From: Cystobacter fuscus
GTDB taxonomy: Bacteria > Myxococcota > Myxococcia > Myxococcales > Myxococcaceae
Direction of reading: 5' to 3'
DNA: 64,000 nt
Assembly: GCF_002305875.1 (NCBI RefSeq)
Contig: NZ_CP022098.1
Coordinates: forward strand, 62,001-126,000
Numbering within the stretch: position 1 is the first letter of the stretch; every line of letters begins with the position of its first letter. Below the pieces are notes generated by a model, which did no database searches, had not been told where the DNA came from, and was given only the letters and a program-made list of their open reading frames with translations. The translations under genes and the position numbers were made by a program. Shown one piece after another: positions 49,427 to 57,864 of this stretch.

Positions 49427-50404
49427 CTAATGGCCGTGGCCGCGGTGCTTCTTGCGGGGGGCGGGGGAGCTCACCGGCTCGGGCTCGGGGGCGCGCTCCT
49501 CCTCGTGGTGGTCCTCATCCTCCTCGTGCTCCTCGGGGATGGGCTGGGTGAAGCGCTGGCCCGCGACCTCCAGGGTGAAGGCCTTGCACGTGGCGGGCAC
49601 GTCGAACTCGAGCACCGCGGGCAGTCGGCCCTCGTAGGCCTTCAGGGTGTTGCCCTGCTCGTCATACACGGTGCCGCCGGCGGCGACCGTCATGGTCTCG
49701 TCCACGAGCACCGCGACGAGCTCCGCCATCTCCTCCATGCGGTCGGCGATGCGGTGGCACCACAGGTGGCCCACTCCCGGGTAGGTCTCGTGGGAGATCT
49801 CCTCCATCTGCTCCTCGTCCACCTGCTCACCCACGCCGACGAACACGAAGTTCATCCGCGGCAGGCGGCCGGAGGCGATCTCCTTGGCCACCTGCGTGGC
49901 GTAGGCCATGACATTGGGCGCGTCGGAGATCTGCGAGTCGGTGACGATGACGGCCAGGCCCCGCCGGGCGCCCACCTGGACCTGCTGCTTCATGTGGGCC
50001 ACGAAGTCACGCAGCACGGGCAGCATCACCGTGGCCTTGCCGTAGGCACGCGGGCCGGGAAAGCGGAAGTCCTTGGCCTGGGGGCCGGTCAGCTCGCCCA
50101 CCTCCTCGAGCTGGCTGCCGTCCCCCGTGGCCCAGTAGGCCACGCGCACCTTGCCGTCCCGGTCCTTGTTGGCCAGGTACTCGAGCATCCAGCGCATCTG
50201 CGGCTCGACCAGGTTCTTCACCGGCGCGAGCCTGGCGAGGATGCCGCGCGGTCCGTACTCGTCCTCCATGCTCGCCGAGCCGTCCATGTAGAGGGCCACG
50301 TCGAGCCCCTCCACCGTCGGATCATGCAGCAGCGTGGCCACCACCTTGTTGCCCAGGCGGTGCACGTCCGAGAACGGCTTCATGATGACTTCGTGGCCGG
50401 CCAT
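49427..50404 (-). CDS. VWA domain protein, second of a pair
   Basis: The 325-residue protein has a von Willebrand A domain with an intact MIDAS: DGSASM (about 41-46), a Thr in GKATVML, and Asp in VIVTDSQISDAP. It lacks a signal peptide. The C-terminus (from about 285) is acidic and His-rich (EEHEEDEDHHEEE) and then basic (RKKHRGHGH), which may bind metal. It is a paralogue of the gene just upstream, whose stop codon shares one base with its ATG (TGATG). It probably forms a metal-dependent complex with the other VWA protein and the WMxDF protein; this is inference. Confidence 0.85.
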   Translation of the reverse strand: MAGHEVIMKPFSDVHRLGNKVVATLLHDPTVEGLDVALYMDGSASMEDEYGPRGILARLAPVKNLVEPQMRWMLEYLANKDRDGKVRVAYWATGDGSQLEEVGELTGPQAKDFRFPGPRAYGKATVMLPVLRDFVAHMKQQVQVGARRGLAVIVTDSQISDAPNVMAYATQVAKEIASGRLPRMNFVFVGVGEQVDEEQMEEISHETYPGVGHLWCHRIADRMEEMAELVAVLVDETMTVAAGGTVYDEQGNTLKAYEGRLPAVLEFDVPATCKAFTLEVAGQRFTQPIPEEHEEDEDHHEEERAPEPEPVSSPAPRKKHRGHGH

Positions 50405-51348
50405 CAGTGGTGATCCTCGTCTTCGTCTTCGTCGTGGTGGTCGTCCTCGTCGGGCAGCGGCTGGGTGAAGCGCTGGCCGTTGACCTCGAGGGTGAAGCTC
50501 TGGGTGCCCTCGGGGACGTCGAACTCGAGCACCGCGGGCAGGCGGCCCTCGTACGTCTTCACCACCCGGCCCTTGTCGTCATAGAGGGTGCCGCCCGCGG
50601 CGACGGTCATGTTCTCGTCCACGAGCACCGCGACGAGCTCGGCCACCTGGGTGATTTCCTGGGCGATGCGGTGGCACCACAGGTGACCCACGCCGGGGAA
50701 CTCCTGGTGGGCGATGTCCTCGAGCTGCTCCTCGTCGATGTTGTCCCCCACGCCGACGAGCACGAAGTTGAGCCGGGGTAGCTTGCCGGAGGCGATGTCC
50801 TTGGCGACCTTCGCCGAGAACTTCTTCACCTCGTCCGCGTCATTCAGACGGCCATCGGTCACGATGACGGCGCAGCCACGACGGGCGCCCTGGGACACCT
50901 GTTCCTTGAGGTAGCTCACGTAGTCGCGCAGCGCGGGCTCGAGGTACGTGTGGTTGCCGAGCCGCTGGGGACCGGGGAACTTGTGCTGCTTGACGTCCGT
51001 GCCCTTGTACTCGCCGAGCACGTCGACATCCCGGCCCGAGGCGCCGCAGGCCCAGTAGGCCACGCGCAGCAGTCCGTTGCGATCCTTGGTGGCCAGGTAC
51101 TCGAGCATCCAGCGCACCTGGGGCTCGACCTGGTTGGACTCCTCCTTGAGCGGCGCGTCCTGCAACCACTCCAGGAAGGAGCGCTTGGGACGCGTATACG
51201 TGTACTCCTCCTTCATGCTGCCCGAGGCGTCCATGTAGATGGCCATGTCCAGGCCCTCCACCGTGGGATCGTGCAGCAACACCGCGCGGACCTTTCCGTC
51301 CTCGACGTGGAGATCGGAGAACGGTTCGACTGGTTTTTCGTGTCCCAT
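50404..51348 (-). CDS. VWA domain protein, first of a pair
   Basis: The 314-residue paralogue of the following gene has the MIDAS DASGSM (about 41-46), GNHTYL, and VIVTDGRLNDAD. The two proteins are similar over most of their length (for example EPQ-RWMLEYLA-KDR and GRLPAVLEFDVP), with an insert near residue 55 (EYTYTRPKRSFLEWLQDAPL) here. The tail PDEDDHHDEDEDEDHH is purely acidic/His and ends the protein. TerY-like or RNP-associated VWA proteins are possible relatives. The 59-base gap to the upstream gene and the single-base overlap with the downstream one place it in the rtcB operon. Confidence 0.85.
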   Translation of the reverse strand: MGHEKPVEPFSDLHVEDGKVRAVLLHDPTVEGLDMAIYMDASGSMKEEYTYTRPKRSFLEWLQDAPLKEESNQVEPQVRWMLEYLATKDRNGLLRVAYWACGASGRDVDVLGEYKGTDVKQHKFPGPQRLGNHTYLEPALRDYVSYLKEQVSQGARRGCAVIVTDGRLNDADEVKKFSAKVAKDIASGKLPRLNFVLVGVGDNIDEEQLEDIAHQEFPGVGHLWCHRIAQEITQVAELVAVLVDENMTVAAGGTLYDDKGRVVKTYEGRLPAVLEFDVPEGTQSFTLEVNGQRFTQPLPDEDDHHDEDEDEDHH

Positions 51349-51406
51349 GTGTCCCCTCCTTTTGCGCCCGGACGCTAACGCTCGACGGGGGCGGGCGACA
51401 ATCGGG

Positions 51407-52711
51407 TCAGTCCTCGAAATCCGACATCCACTCTGGCTTGGACGTCTGCTCTGGCGCGGAGGTGGCGGGCCTGGCTTTCGGCGCGGGCTTCGAGGGCTTC
51501 GCGGGCTCTGGGGCGAAGTCCTTCATCCACTCCGCGGAGGTGGCGGGCCGGGGAGGCGTGACGGCCGCGCGCGAGCGGGTGATGCGTGGCTGGGTGCCAC
51601 CCGGGCGGGCGTGCGCGTCGAGGAAGTCCTGCATCCAGTCGCTCGGGCGGGCGGGGGCGGGCGGAGCGCGGGGCGGCAGGGGCGCGGGAGGCGGGCGTGG
51701 CGCGGAGGGCGCGAGGGGCGTGGGGCTCGGGACGGTGATTGGACCGGCGCGTTCCCGGGAGCGCAGCGCGCGCTCCGTCTCGCTCGGCCATCCCGGAAGT
51801 ACGTCCAGGGCCTGACGCGCCAGGTCGAGGAACTCGGGCGTGCCGGCCTCGCGGGGGACGGTGAGCTTCTCGGGGTTGAGCCACTCGGCGAGCCGGTTCA
51901 CGAGCCCCGGGTGCTTGCGGCGGAGGATGGCCACGTCGCCCTTCACCTCGTAGCCGCGCGACTCCAGCTCCGCGATGGCCAGCATGCGGCTGGGCACGGG
52001 CAGCTCCAGCTCCGCGAGGGCCCGGGGACCCCCGTGCGCGCGGGCGGCGTGCTGGAGCGCCTCGAGCACCTCGTGCAGGAGCGTCGCGACGAGGGGGCCA
52101 TTGCCGGCGTGGCGCGTCTGCATGTCCAGGGGCACCGCGGGATAGGCGAGCACCAGTCCCTCGCCCTGGGCGAGGTGCTCGGGCCGATCGCCGGGCAGCA
52201 GCGCGTGCCAGGCGCGCGGGGGCAGCCGGCTCTCGGGATCATGCGCGTAGTGCAGGGCGTCGGCGGCGCCGTGGACGAGCCCGGCGAGCAAATCTCCCCG
52301 CGTCACGGTGAGCTGGCCCGGGACGCGCTCGGGCGTGGCGCCGGGATGGGGACCCGAGAGGCGCCCGTAGAGGTAGACGGGATCATTCACGCCCTGGGCG
52401 TCCGCGGGGTGCTCGACGAGCTCCACGGACAAGAGGAAGAGGGCGGGGGCGAGGATGCGCCGGGGGGTGCGGCCGGAGACGAGCTCGTGGTGGGTGAACT
52501 GGGCACGGGTACTGGCCGGCAGGTGCTCACGCTCCTCGGCGGGCACGCAGACGAGGTCTCCGGTGATGTCGGTGCACACGAGCCACTCCCGCTCGCCCGA
52601 GGGCCCGGCGAGGCGGAACGCGTCCACGGCGTGCACGACGGCGGAGAGGTCGAGCGCGAGGGGCTCGGCGGGGCTGGTGGCGTGGGGGACGAAGTAGCGG
52701 GGAGGGCGCAC
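51407..52711 (-). CDS. Protein of unknown function with three C-terminal WMxDF motifs
   Basis: The 434-residue protein is soluble. The N-terminal 300 residues contain beta-rich and helical parts (EREWLVCTDITGDLVCVPAEE, LLHEVLEALQHAARAHGG, RGYEVKGDVAILRRKHPGLV) that I do not recognise. The Pro/Ala-rich tail contains SDWMQDF (Trp359), AEWMKDF (Trp395) and PEWMSDF (Trp428), the last at the C-terminus, which looks like an array of short binding motifs. The start is taken as GTG 52711 because it is the first in-frame start after the rtcB gene; no Shine-Dalgarno is clear. It is located between rtcB and the VWA pair. Confidence 0.72.
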   Translation of the reverse strand: MRPPRYFVPHATSPAEPLALDLSAVVHAVDAFRLAGPSGEREWLVCTDITGDLVCVPAEEREHLPASTRAQFTHHELVSGRTPRRILAPALFLLSVELVEHPADAQGVNDPVYLYGRLSGPHPGATPERVPGQLTVTRGDLLAGLVHGAADALHYAHDPESRLPPRAWHALLPGDRPEHLAQGEGLVLAYPAVPLDMQTRHAGNGPLVATLLHEVLEALQHAARAHGGPRALAELELPVPSRMLAIAELESRGYEVKGDVAILRRKHPGLVNRLAEWLNPEKLTVPREAGTPEFLDLARQALDVLPGWPSETERALRSRERAGPITVPSPTPLAPSAPRPPPAPLPPRAPPAPARPSDWMQDFLDAHARPGGTQPRITRSRAAVTPPRPATSAEWMKDFAPEPAKPSKPAPKARPATSAPEQTSKPEWMSDFED

Positions 52712-52761
52712 GGGACGGGCCGCGAGCGTCCCCCAAACCGGGCAGCAGGGGCAAGCTCCCG

Positions 52762-54114
52762 TCAGTCCGCGCCCTTGATGCAGGCCACCGGCTTGAGTCG
52801 CCGGGCCACCGTGGCCAGGCCCGCCATCTCCACCGTGTTCAACACGTCGTCGAGGTTCTTGTAGCAGGGGCCCGACTCGTCCAGCGGCGTGGTGCGCGTG
52901 TTGAGGAGGATGTCGGCCTCCATCATGCGCAGGTCCGTCTCGTCCTGATCCAACACCCGTCGCGCCTCGCCGCGCGACAGCCGCCGCCCCGCGCCGTGGT
53001 TCACCGAGTAGATGGACTGCTCGGCCCCCTTCTCGGCGAAGAGGATGGCGCTGCCGGTCTCCATGGAGCCGGGGATGAGGATGGGATGGCCGCTCTTGGC
53101 CCAGGGCGTGCCGGTGAGGGCGGGGTGGCCGCCGGGGAAGGCGCGCGTGGCGCCCTTGCGCGCCACGAACCGGCCCGACTCCTTCTGGATGAGGTTGTGG
53201 GAGATCTCGTAGTAGATGCTCGCCGTGCCGCCGAACACGTCCTCGAGCGCGCCGCACACCGCCTCGCCGATGAGCAGCCGGTTGGCCACCGCGAAGTTGG
53301 CCGCCATGTTGTGCAGGTTCCAGTATTCCTTGCCCAGGCGGCTGCTGGCGTCGAGCCAGATGAAGTCCTCGCTGTGCTTGCCGAGCCCCAGCGCCGCCGC
53401 GCCCTCCACGAAGAAGTGCTTGGCGATGTTCCAGCCGAAGCCGCGGCTGCCCGTGTGCAGCATCACCCACACGCGCCCGGACTCATCCACCTGCATCTCG
53501 GTGAAGTGGTTGCCACCCCCGAGGCTGCCGAGCTGCTCGCGCTTCTCGTAGGCCCGCGTGGGGATGTCCACCCGATCGTCCTCCACCGGGAGGAAGTCGC
53601 GCTCGGTGGCGGACGCGTGACGGCCGAGCGCCTGGGCCCCGTGCCGCACGACCTCGGCGAAGGTGCGCGCGTCGATGCGGCGCTGCTTCTGTACCCGTGA
53701 CGCGCCCACGCCCACCGCGATGCGCCGGGTGACCTCGTCGATCCACTGGCGGCGTTTGGCGGGGTCGGCCACGTCCTCGGCGGTGAGGGTGGTCTGCAAT
53801 TGCACCATGCCGCAGCCGATGTCGTAGCCGGCCGCGGTGGGCAGCAGCACGCCCTCGGTCTCCACCACCGTGCCGATGGGCACGCCGTAGCCCACGTGGC
53901 AGTCCGGCGTCACCGCCACGCGCGTGACACCCGGGAAGGAGGCGGCGTTGACCACCTGGTTGAAGACGGCCTCCTCGAGCCCGGGAGACTCGGGGCCCTC
54001 GCCCCACAAGAGCTTGTCCGAGAGGAAGAGGTGGGCCTCCACCCGCATCGTCTTCGTCTTTGGCAGCACGAAGTGCCCCGGCGCGACCTTCTCCAACTGT
54101 TGCGTCCAACTCAT
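52762..54114 (-). CDS. rtcB: RtcB family RNA ligase
   Basis: The 450-residue protein is an RtcB-type GTP-dependent RNA ligase that joins 3'-phosphate (or 2',3'-cyclic phosphate) and 5'-OH ends in tRNA and other RNA repair. Metal-binding residues are visible in AGYDIGCGM (Asp, Cys), SLGGGNHF (His), MLHTGSRGFG (His) and YEISHNLIQKE (His). The guanylylated His is in SVNHGAGRRLSR. Length fits the family. GGAGGGAGAACGCC stands before ATG 54114. It leads a same-strand group with the WMxDF protein and the VWA pair; no archease or rtcR gene is beside it. Confidence 0.93.
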   Translation of the reverse strand: MSWTQQLEKVAPGHFVLPKTKTMRVEAHLFLSDKLLWGEGPESPGLEEAVFNQVVNAASFPGVTRVAVTPDCHVGYGVPIGTVVETEGVLLPTAAGYDIGCGMVQLQTTLTAEDVADPAKRRQWIDEVTRRIAVGVGASRVQKQRRIDARTFAEVVRHGAQALGRHASATERDFLPVEDDRVDIPTRAYEKREQLGSLGGGNHFTEMQVDESGRVWVMLHTGSRGFGWNIAKHFFVEGAAALGLGKHSEDFIWLDASSRLGKEYWNLHNMAANFAVANRLLIGEAVCGALEDVFGGTASIYYEISHNLIQKESGRFVARKGATRAFPGGHPALTGTPWAKSGHPILIPGSMETGSAILFAEKGAEQSIYSVNHGAGRRLSRGEARRVLDQDETDLRMMEADILLNTRTTPLDESGPCYKNLDDVLNTVEMAGLATVARRLKPVACIKGAD

Positions 54115-54319
54115 GGCGTTCTCCCTCCCTGGGCCTTTTTCAACACCCGCCAGCGACGCGAGCGTCCAGGGGTCCTGACGAAGGCGAGCGGCCAGCCGTG
54201 CGCCTGTCCCATGCCCGCGTGCACCGCATGGCACCGTACGCGAGCGCCAGTTGCACCGGCGCGGGAGAATTCCCACTTATTTCGCGAGTGGTGGCGTGGT
54301 GCATCAAGGGGGTAGGGAG

Positions 54320-54613
54320 ATGGGGCTTTTCGGAGCGTTGGTGGTGGCGATGGCGGTGCAGGCGGGTCCGGTCGAAGTGAAGGCGGCGCCGGTGTTCAAC
54401 CCTTCGCTGTGCGCGAAGAAGCGCGTGGACTCGTGCGGTTGCCATCACGTCTACGGGGTGCGTCACTGTCACAGCAAGCGGCAGAGCGAGCACTGCGAGG
54501 GCATGGTGCGGGTGGACGATGCCTCCCAGCGCGGCGCCTCCCAGGTGGACGACTTCCTCTCCACGCTGCCCGACACCGCCGCGCACGAGCACGAGGACAC
54601 GGCGACACTCTGA
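54320..54613 (+). CDS. Small secreted Cys/His-containing protein
   Basis: The 97-residue product starts MGLFGALVVAMAVQAGPVEV, a signal peptide cleaved near VKA-AP. The mature part has CAKKRVDSCGCHHVYGVRHC followed by HSKRQSEHC, five Cys and several His, which may bind metal. The tail is acidic (DDFLSTLPDTAAHEHEDTATL). AGGGGG lies before the ATG. It is divergent from rtcB, with about 200 bases between. No family is recognised. Confidence 0.6.
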   Translation: MGLFGALVVAMAVQAGPVEVKAAPVFNPSLCAKKRVDSCGCHHVYGVRHCHSKRQSEHCEGMVRVDDASQRGASQVDDFLSTLPDTAAHEHEDTATL

Positions 54614-54727
54614 GTCGTCCGCCAGGTCTGTCGGGCGGTGAAAGGGCTCCCGACCCCTTGCCGACCCACCTTCGGGCCTCCATCTTCCATCATGGAGGAA
54701 AAGACCCGACATGAAGGGCCGTGCTGC

Positions 54728-55099
54728 ATGAGTGCATCGACTTCCAGCATCCTGCTGGTCGAGGATGATCCGGACATTCGCGACACGGTGTCCGAGCTGC
54801 TGGAGCTGGAAGGCTACCAGATGGTCACTTCCCCCAACGGGCAGGAGGCCCTGGAGCAGTTGCAGCACATGAAGCGCCCCTGTCTCATCCTGCTGGACGT
54901 GATGATGCCCGTCATGGATGGCTATGCGTTCATGAGGGGGATGCGGGCGGACGGACAGCTCGCGGACATTCCGGTGGTGGTGACGTCGGCGAGCCACAAG
55001 CCGCCCGAGGGGGCATGTGCCTACGTGCCCAAGCCCATCGACGTGGACCGGCTGCTCGCGGTGGTGAAGACGTACTGCCGCTCCGGCACGTGCGAGTGA
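54728..55099 (+). CDS. Stand-alone response regulator (CheY-like)
   Basis: The 123-residue protein is a single receiver domain: acidic pair in LVEDDPD, phospho-acceptor Asp in LILLDVMMPVMDG, Thr/Ser in VVVTSASH and the conserved Lys in VPKPIDV. There is no output domain, so it signals by protein contact. ATG 54728 follows MEEKTRHEG codons (ATG 54692) that could form a longer start. No histidine kinase gene lies in the window. A short minus-strand gene follows convergently. Confidence 0.9.
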   Translation: MSASTSSILLVEDDPDIRDTVSELLELEGYQMVTSPNGQEALEQLQHMKRPCLILLDVMMPVMDGYAFMRGMRADGQLADIPVVVTSASHKPPEGACAYVPKPIDVDRLLAVVKTYCRSGTCE

Positions 55100-55121
55100 C
55101 GGGGAGCGGCGGCGCGCGGAC

Positions 55122-55307
55122 TCATGGGTGGGCCACGGGCTCCACGTTGGGCTCCTCGGAGGCGGGGTCCGTCTCATCGGCCTCGGGCGCCGAGGGATCG
55201 AACACCACCAGTCCGGACTTCGTGGGCTCCGGATGGCCCAGGGCCTTCTTGAGCTCCGTGTCCTCGATTCGGAGCGCCACGCTTCTCACGGAAACATCCA
55301 GTGACAT
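55122..55307 (-). CDS. Small 61-residue acidic protein
   Basis: The frame starts MSLDVSVRSVALRIEDTELK at ATG 55307, with AAAGGAAGGG just upstream, a good ribosome site. The tail is acidic and Pro-rich (PSAPEADETDPASEEPNVEP). No domain or signal peptide is seen. It is convergent with the response regulator, 22 bases apart. The ribosome site and codon use favour a real gene, of unknown role. Confidence 0.55.
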   Translation of the reverse strand: MSLDVSVRSVALRIEDTELKKALGHPEPTKSGLVVFDPSAPEADETDPASEEPNVEPVAHP

Positions 55308-55547
55308 GAGCCCTTCCTTTCGAAGTGGTACGGGGAGCACTCCGCGCCAAGCGTGGACATGGCTCCGCCGGGCAGCCAGTGCGTCCCCACCCGCGGGGGG
55401 CTCGGCTGCTTCTCCCGTTCACTGAGCGTGCGAGCCCCGAGCGTCCATTTGTGAATGGTCACGCCTGGAGGGAACCCGGGCAGGCGGGGCGGCGACCATT
55501 TGACCGATATCCAATTTGCCAAGAATCTAAGAGGAAGCCTTTCCCCC

Positions 55548-56345
55548 ATGGCTTCTTCCCCCTTTCCACGACGGCGTCACGAATCCGGTCAGGCCGCGGT
55601 GGAGGCGGCCTTGTGCCTGCCTTTGGTGGTGTTCCTCATCCTGGGCACGCTGCAACTGTTCATGCTGTTGCAGGCGCGCATCCTGGCCGAGGTGGCGGTG
55701 TACCGGGCGGTGCGCGCGGGCAGCCTCAATCACGCCAACTGCAAGGCAATGACGCATGCGGCCGTGGTGACGATGCTGCCCACGGTGTCGGCCACCACGT
55801 CGGGCGCGCAATTGGCGGAGGCCTTTCGGGATCGTCGGAATAACCGTTTGTACGCGCGCGGCTCGTCCGGGAAGTTGTTCACCGAGGGCCCCGTGGTGGA
55901 GATCGTCCGCGAGTCGCCCGACGTGGGCTGGGTGCGCGGGCTGTCCGGGGGCGAGGATCTGCTGTTCGACGCGCCCACGGACTCGGCGGCGGAGCTGCGG
56001 CGGCGCACGCTCGAGATCCGCATGGTGGCCTGGTACTACATGCGCATTCCGTTCGCGGACTGGGTGCTGAACCGCATGTTCCTCGCCCACTTCAAACTCA
56101 AGCGTTACACGGCCGCCAATCCGCTCATGCCCGCGCAGAGGAACGCGGGGGGCTGGGACGACGGTGGCGTGACGTTGCCGTCGGGTGGCTGGCCCGGCGG
56201 TGACCTGGGCGATCGGATGGTGGAATGGAGCGCACAGGGCCACTACCTGTTCCCCATCCAGGTACACGCGGCCATGAGGATGATGACTCCGGTGAAGGCC
56301 ACCCACTTCCAGGGAGGTGCCGCATGCCGTCTGCACTCCTTCTGA
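55548..56345 (+). CDS. TadE-like pilus/secretion protein
   Basis: The 265-residue protein has the TadE-type N-terminus: RRRHESGQAAVEAALCLPLV then VFLILGTLQLFMLLQARIL, a short basic leader and one membrane helix (about 13-43), with Glu19 in the GQAAVEAA motif that resembles a prepilin-type site. The rest is a large periplasmic domain. TadE/F/G pseudopilins assist Flp pilus or surface-structure assembly. GAGGAAG precedes the ATG. The next gene overlaps by 22 bases, so three such genes form one operon. Confidence 0.78.
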   Translation: MASSPFPRRRHESGQAAVEAALCLPLVVFLILGTLQLFMLLQARILAEVAVYRAVRAGSLNHANCKAMTHAAVVTMLPTVSATTSGAQLAEAFRDRRNNRLYARGSSGKLFTEGPVVEIVRESPDVGWVRGLSGGEDLLFDAPTDSAAELRRRTLEIRMVAWYYMRIPFADWVLNRMFLAHFKLKRYTAANPLMPAQRNAGGWDDGGVTLPSGGWPGGDLGDRMVEWSAQGHYLFPIQVHAAMRMMTPVKATHFQGGAACRLHSF

Positions 56346-57859
56346 GACGCGAGCGGGGACAGGCGATGGTCCTGTTCGCGCTCACGCTCCTCTTGCTCAC
56401 GCTGATGGTGCTGATGACGCTGGGCTTTGGCATGCGCGCCAAGGAGCGCGTGGAAATCCAGATGGCGGCGGACGCGGCGGCCTACAGCCAGGCGGTGTCG
56501 GTGGCGCGCACGTTCAACGCCATCGCGGTGATGAACCGCGCGCAGGTCGCTCACATGGTGGCGATGGCCGGCACCCAATCCCTCATCAGCTACGGCAGCC
56601 AGCAGTACGCGGCGATGATGCACGGCCCCTGCCCGATTCCCACGGCGGAATGGTCCAGCCTCGACGAGGCCGCGGCCACCCAGGTGCAGCAGCTCCAGGG
56701 ACGCGCGGGCGCCATGTACCGGGCGTCCCTGGCGCTCTACGGCAAGCTGCTCGGCAACCACCTGGCGGGGCAGCAGCTCGCCGCGCGCATGGCCCGGGAA
56801 GTCAACCCGGAGCTGCGCGCCCTCCCGGAGGGCGACCGCAAGTCATTGGCGGAAGTGAACGGTGGCAATGGCTCGCTGGATTACGACGACCTGATGGATC
56901 AGGAGCGTGACGGCACGGTGCCGAAGACGAGTGGCGCGGTGCTGCCGACCGGCGGCAACCAGGGCCGCGTCACCCTGAATGCCACCATGGGCAGCCTGGG
57001 CTGGACGTGGGTGCACAACCGCGAGTCGGGCAGCGCGGGCTTCGGCACCGGTGGCGCCGCGCAGAACCCCTCCTTCAAGCACTACGGCTCCGCGTCCCAG
57101 ATGGACTCGTCCACCTACAGCACCGTGTCCGGACGCAACTCGTGGGCGCACGATCATGGACGGGCGGTGCCCATCATCTGCCCGGACGGCTCCACCGTGC
57201 CGGACATCGAGGCGACGGACACGTGGGTGATGTCCGACGAGAAGCAGTCGAAGCAGGACCAGCACGTGTATGGCGCCAAGCCCCCTCCCGGCCAGGGCTC
57301 GGAGGGCGACACCACCGTGGACGAGCGGCACACGCTGGGCGCCTGCGTCGTCTGCCCCGGCATCTGGCCGTACTCGGTGGGCTTCAACGTGGGGCTGCTC
57401 CAGGGCAACGCGGCACGCAACGACTTCGGCCAGCCCAAGCTCTACACCGTGTTGTCGCGCGACTACGCGAGCCCCTCGCGCCGCAAGCGGCCGGATCCAT
57501 GGAACCTGTTCTTCCGCTTCCGCTTCGCCAACGACACCGTCGAGTTCGACAACGCCAGCTCCGAAGGGCGCATCCGCTCCACCGGCCGTGGGGACGTGCA
57601 GCGCAACCAGGTGGCCCTGTCCGCGGGGCTCGCCTACTACCACCGGCCCCGGCCAGCGGCGGAGGGCGGCGGCTGGAGGGAGCCTCCCAACTTCCTCAAC
57701 CCCTTCTGGCGCGCCACGCTGGTGAGCCCCGAGGGAGCCGACGACGACAAGCCCGCCAACAGTCTGGAGCAGGCGGGTTTCACGGAGCACGCGGGCGCGC
57801 TGCGCCGGCTGGACGGAGTGGGTTTCCGGGGTGGCAGCCCCGAGGGCGCGAGGTACTGA
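56324..57859 (+). CDS. TadG-like protein
   Basis: The 511-residue protein starts MPSALLLRRERGQAMVLFAL and has one membrane helix (about 13-37), followed by AKERVEIQMAADAAAYSQAVSVAR, the usual TadG start in which a short helix precedes a large periplasmic domain. VWA motifs of classic TadG are not evident, so it is called TadG-like. The ATG lies inside the end of the preceding gene with GGGAGGTG before it, so translation is coupled. The TadE-like gene at 57865 follows five bases after its stop. Confidence 0.75.
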   Translation: MPSALLLRRERGQAMVLFALTLLLLTLMVLMTLGFGMRAKERVEIQMAADAAAYSQAVSVARTFNAIAVMNRAQVAHMVAMAGTQSLISYGSQQYAAMMHGPCPIPTAEWSSLDEAAATQVQQLQGRAGAMYRASLALYGKLLGNHLAGQQLAARMAREVNPELRALPEGDRKSLAEVNGGNGSLDYDDLMDQERDGTVPKTSGAVLPTGGNQGRVTLNATMGSLGWTWVHNRESGSAGFGTGGAAQNPSFKHYGSASQMDSSTYSTVSGRNSWAHDHGRAVPIICPDGSTVPDIEATDTWVMSDEKQSKQDQHVYGAKPPPGQGSEGDTTVDERHTLGACVVCPGIWPYSVGFNVGLLQGNAARNDFGQPKLYTVLSRDYASPSRRKRPDPWNLFFRFRFANDTVEFDNASSEGRIRSTGRGDVQRNQVALSAGLAYYHRPRPAAEGGGWREPPNFLNPFWRATLVSPEGADDDKPANSLEQAGFTEHAGALRRLDGVGFRGGSPEGARY

Positions 57860-57864
57860 CGGCC

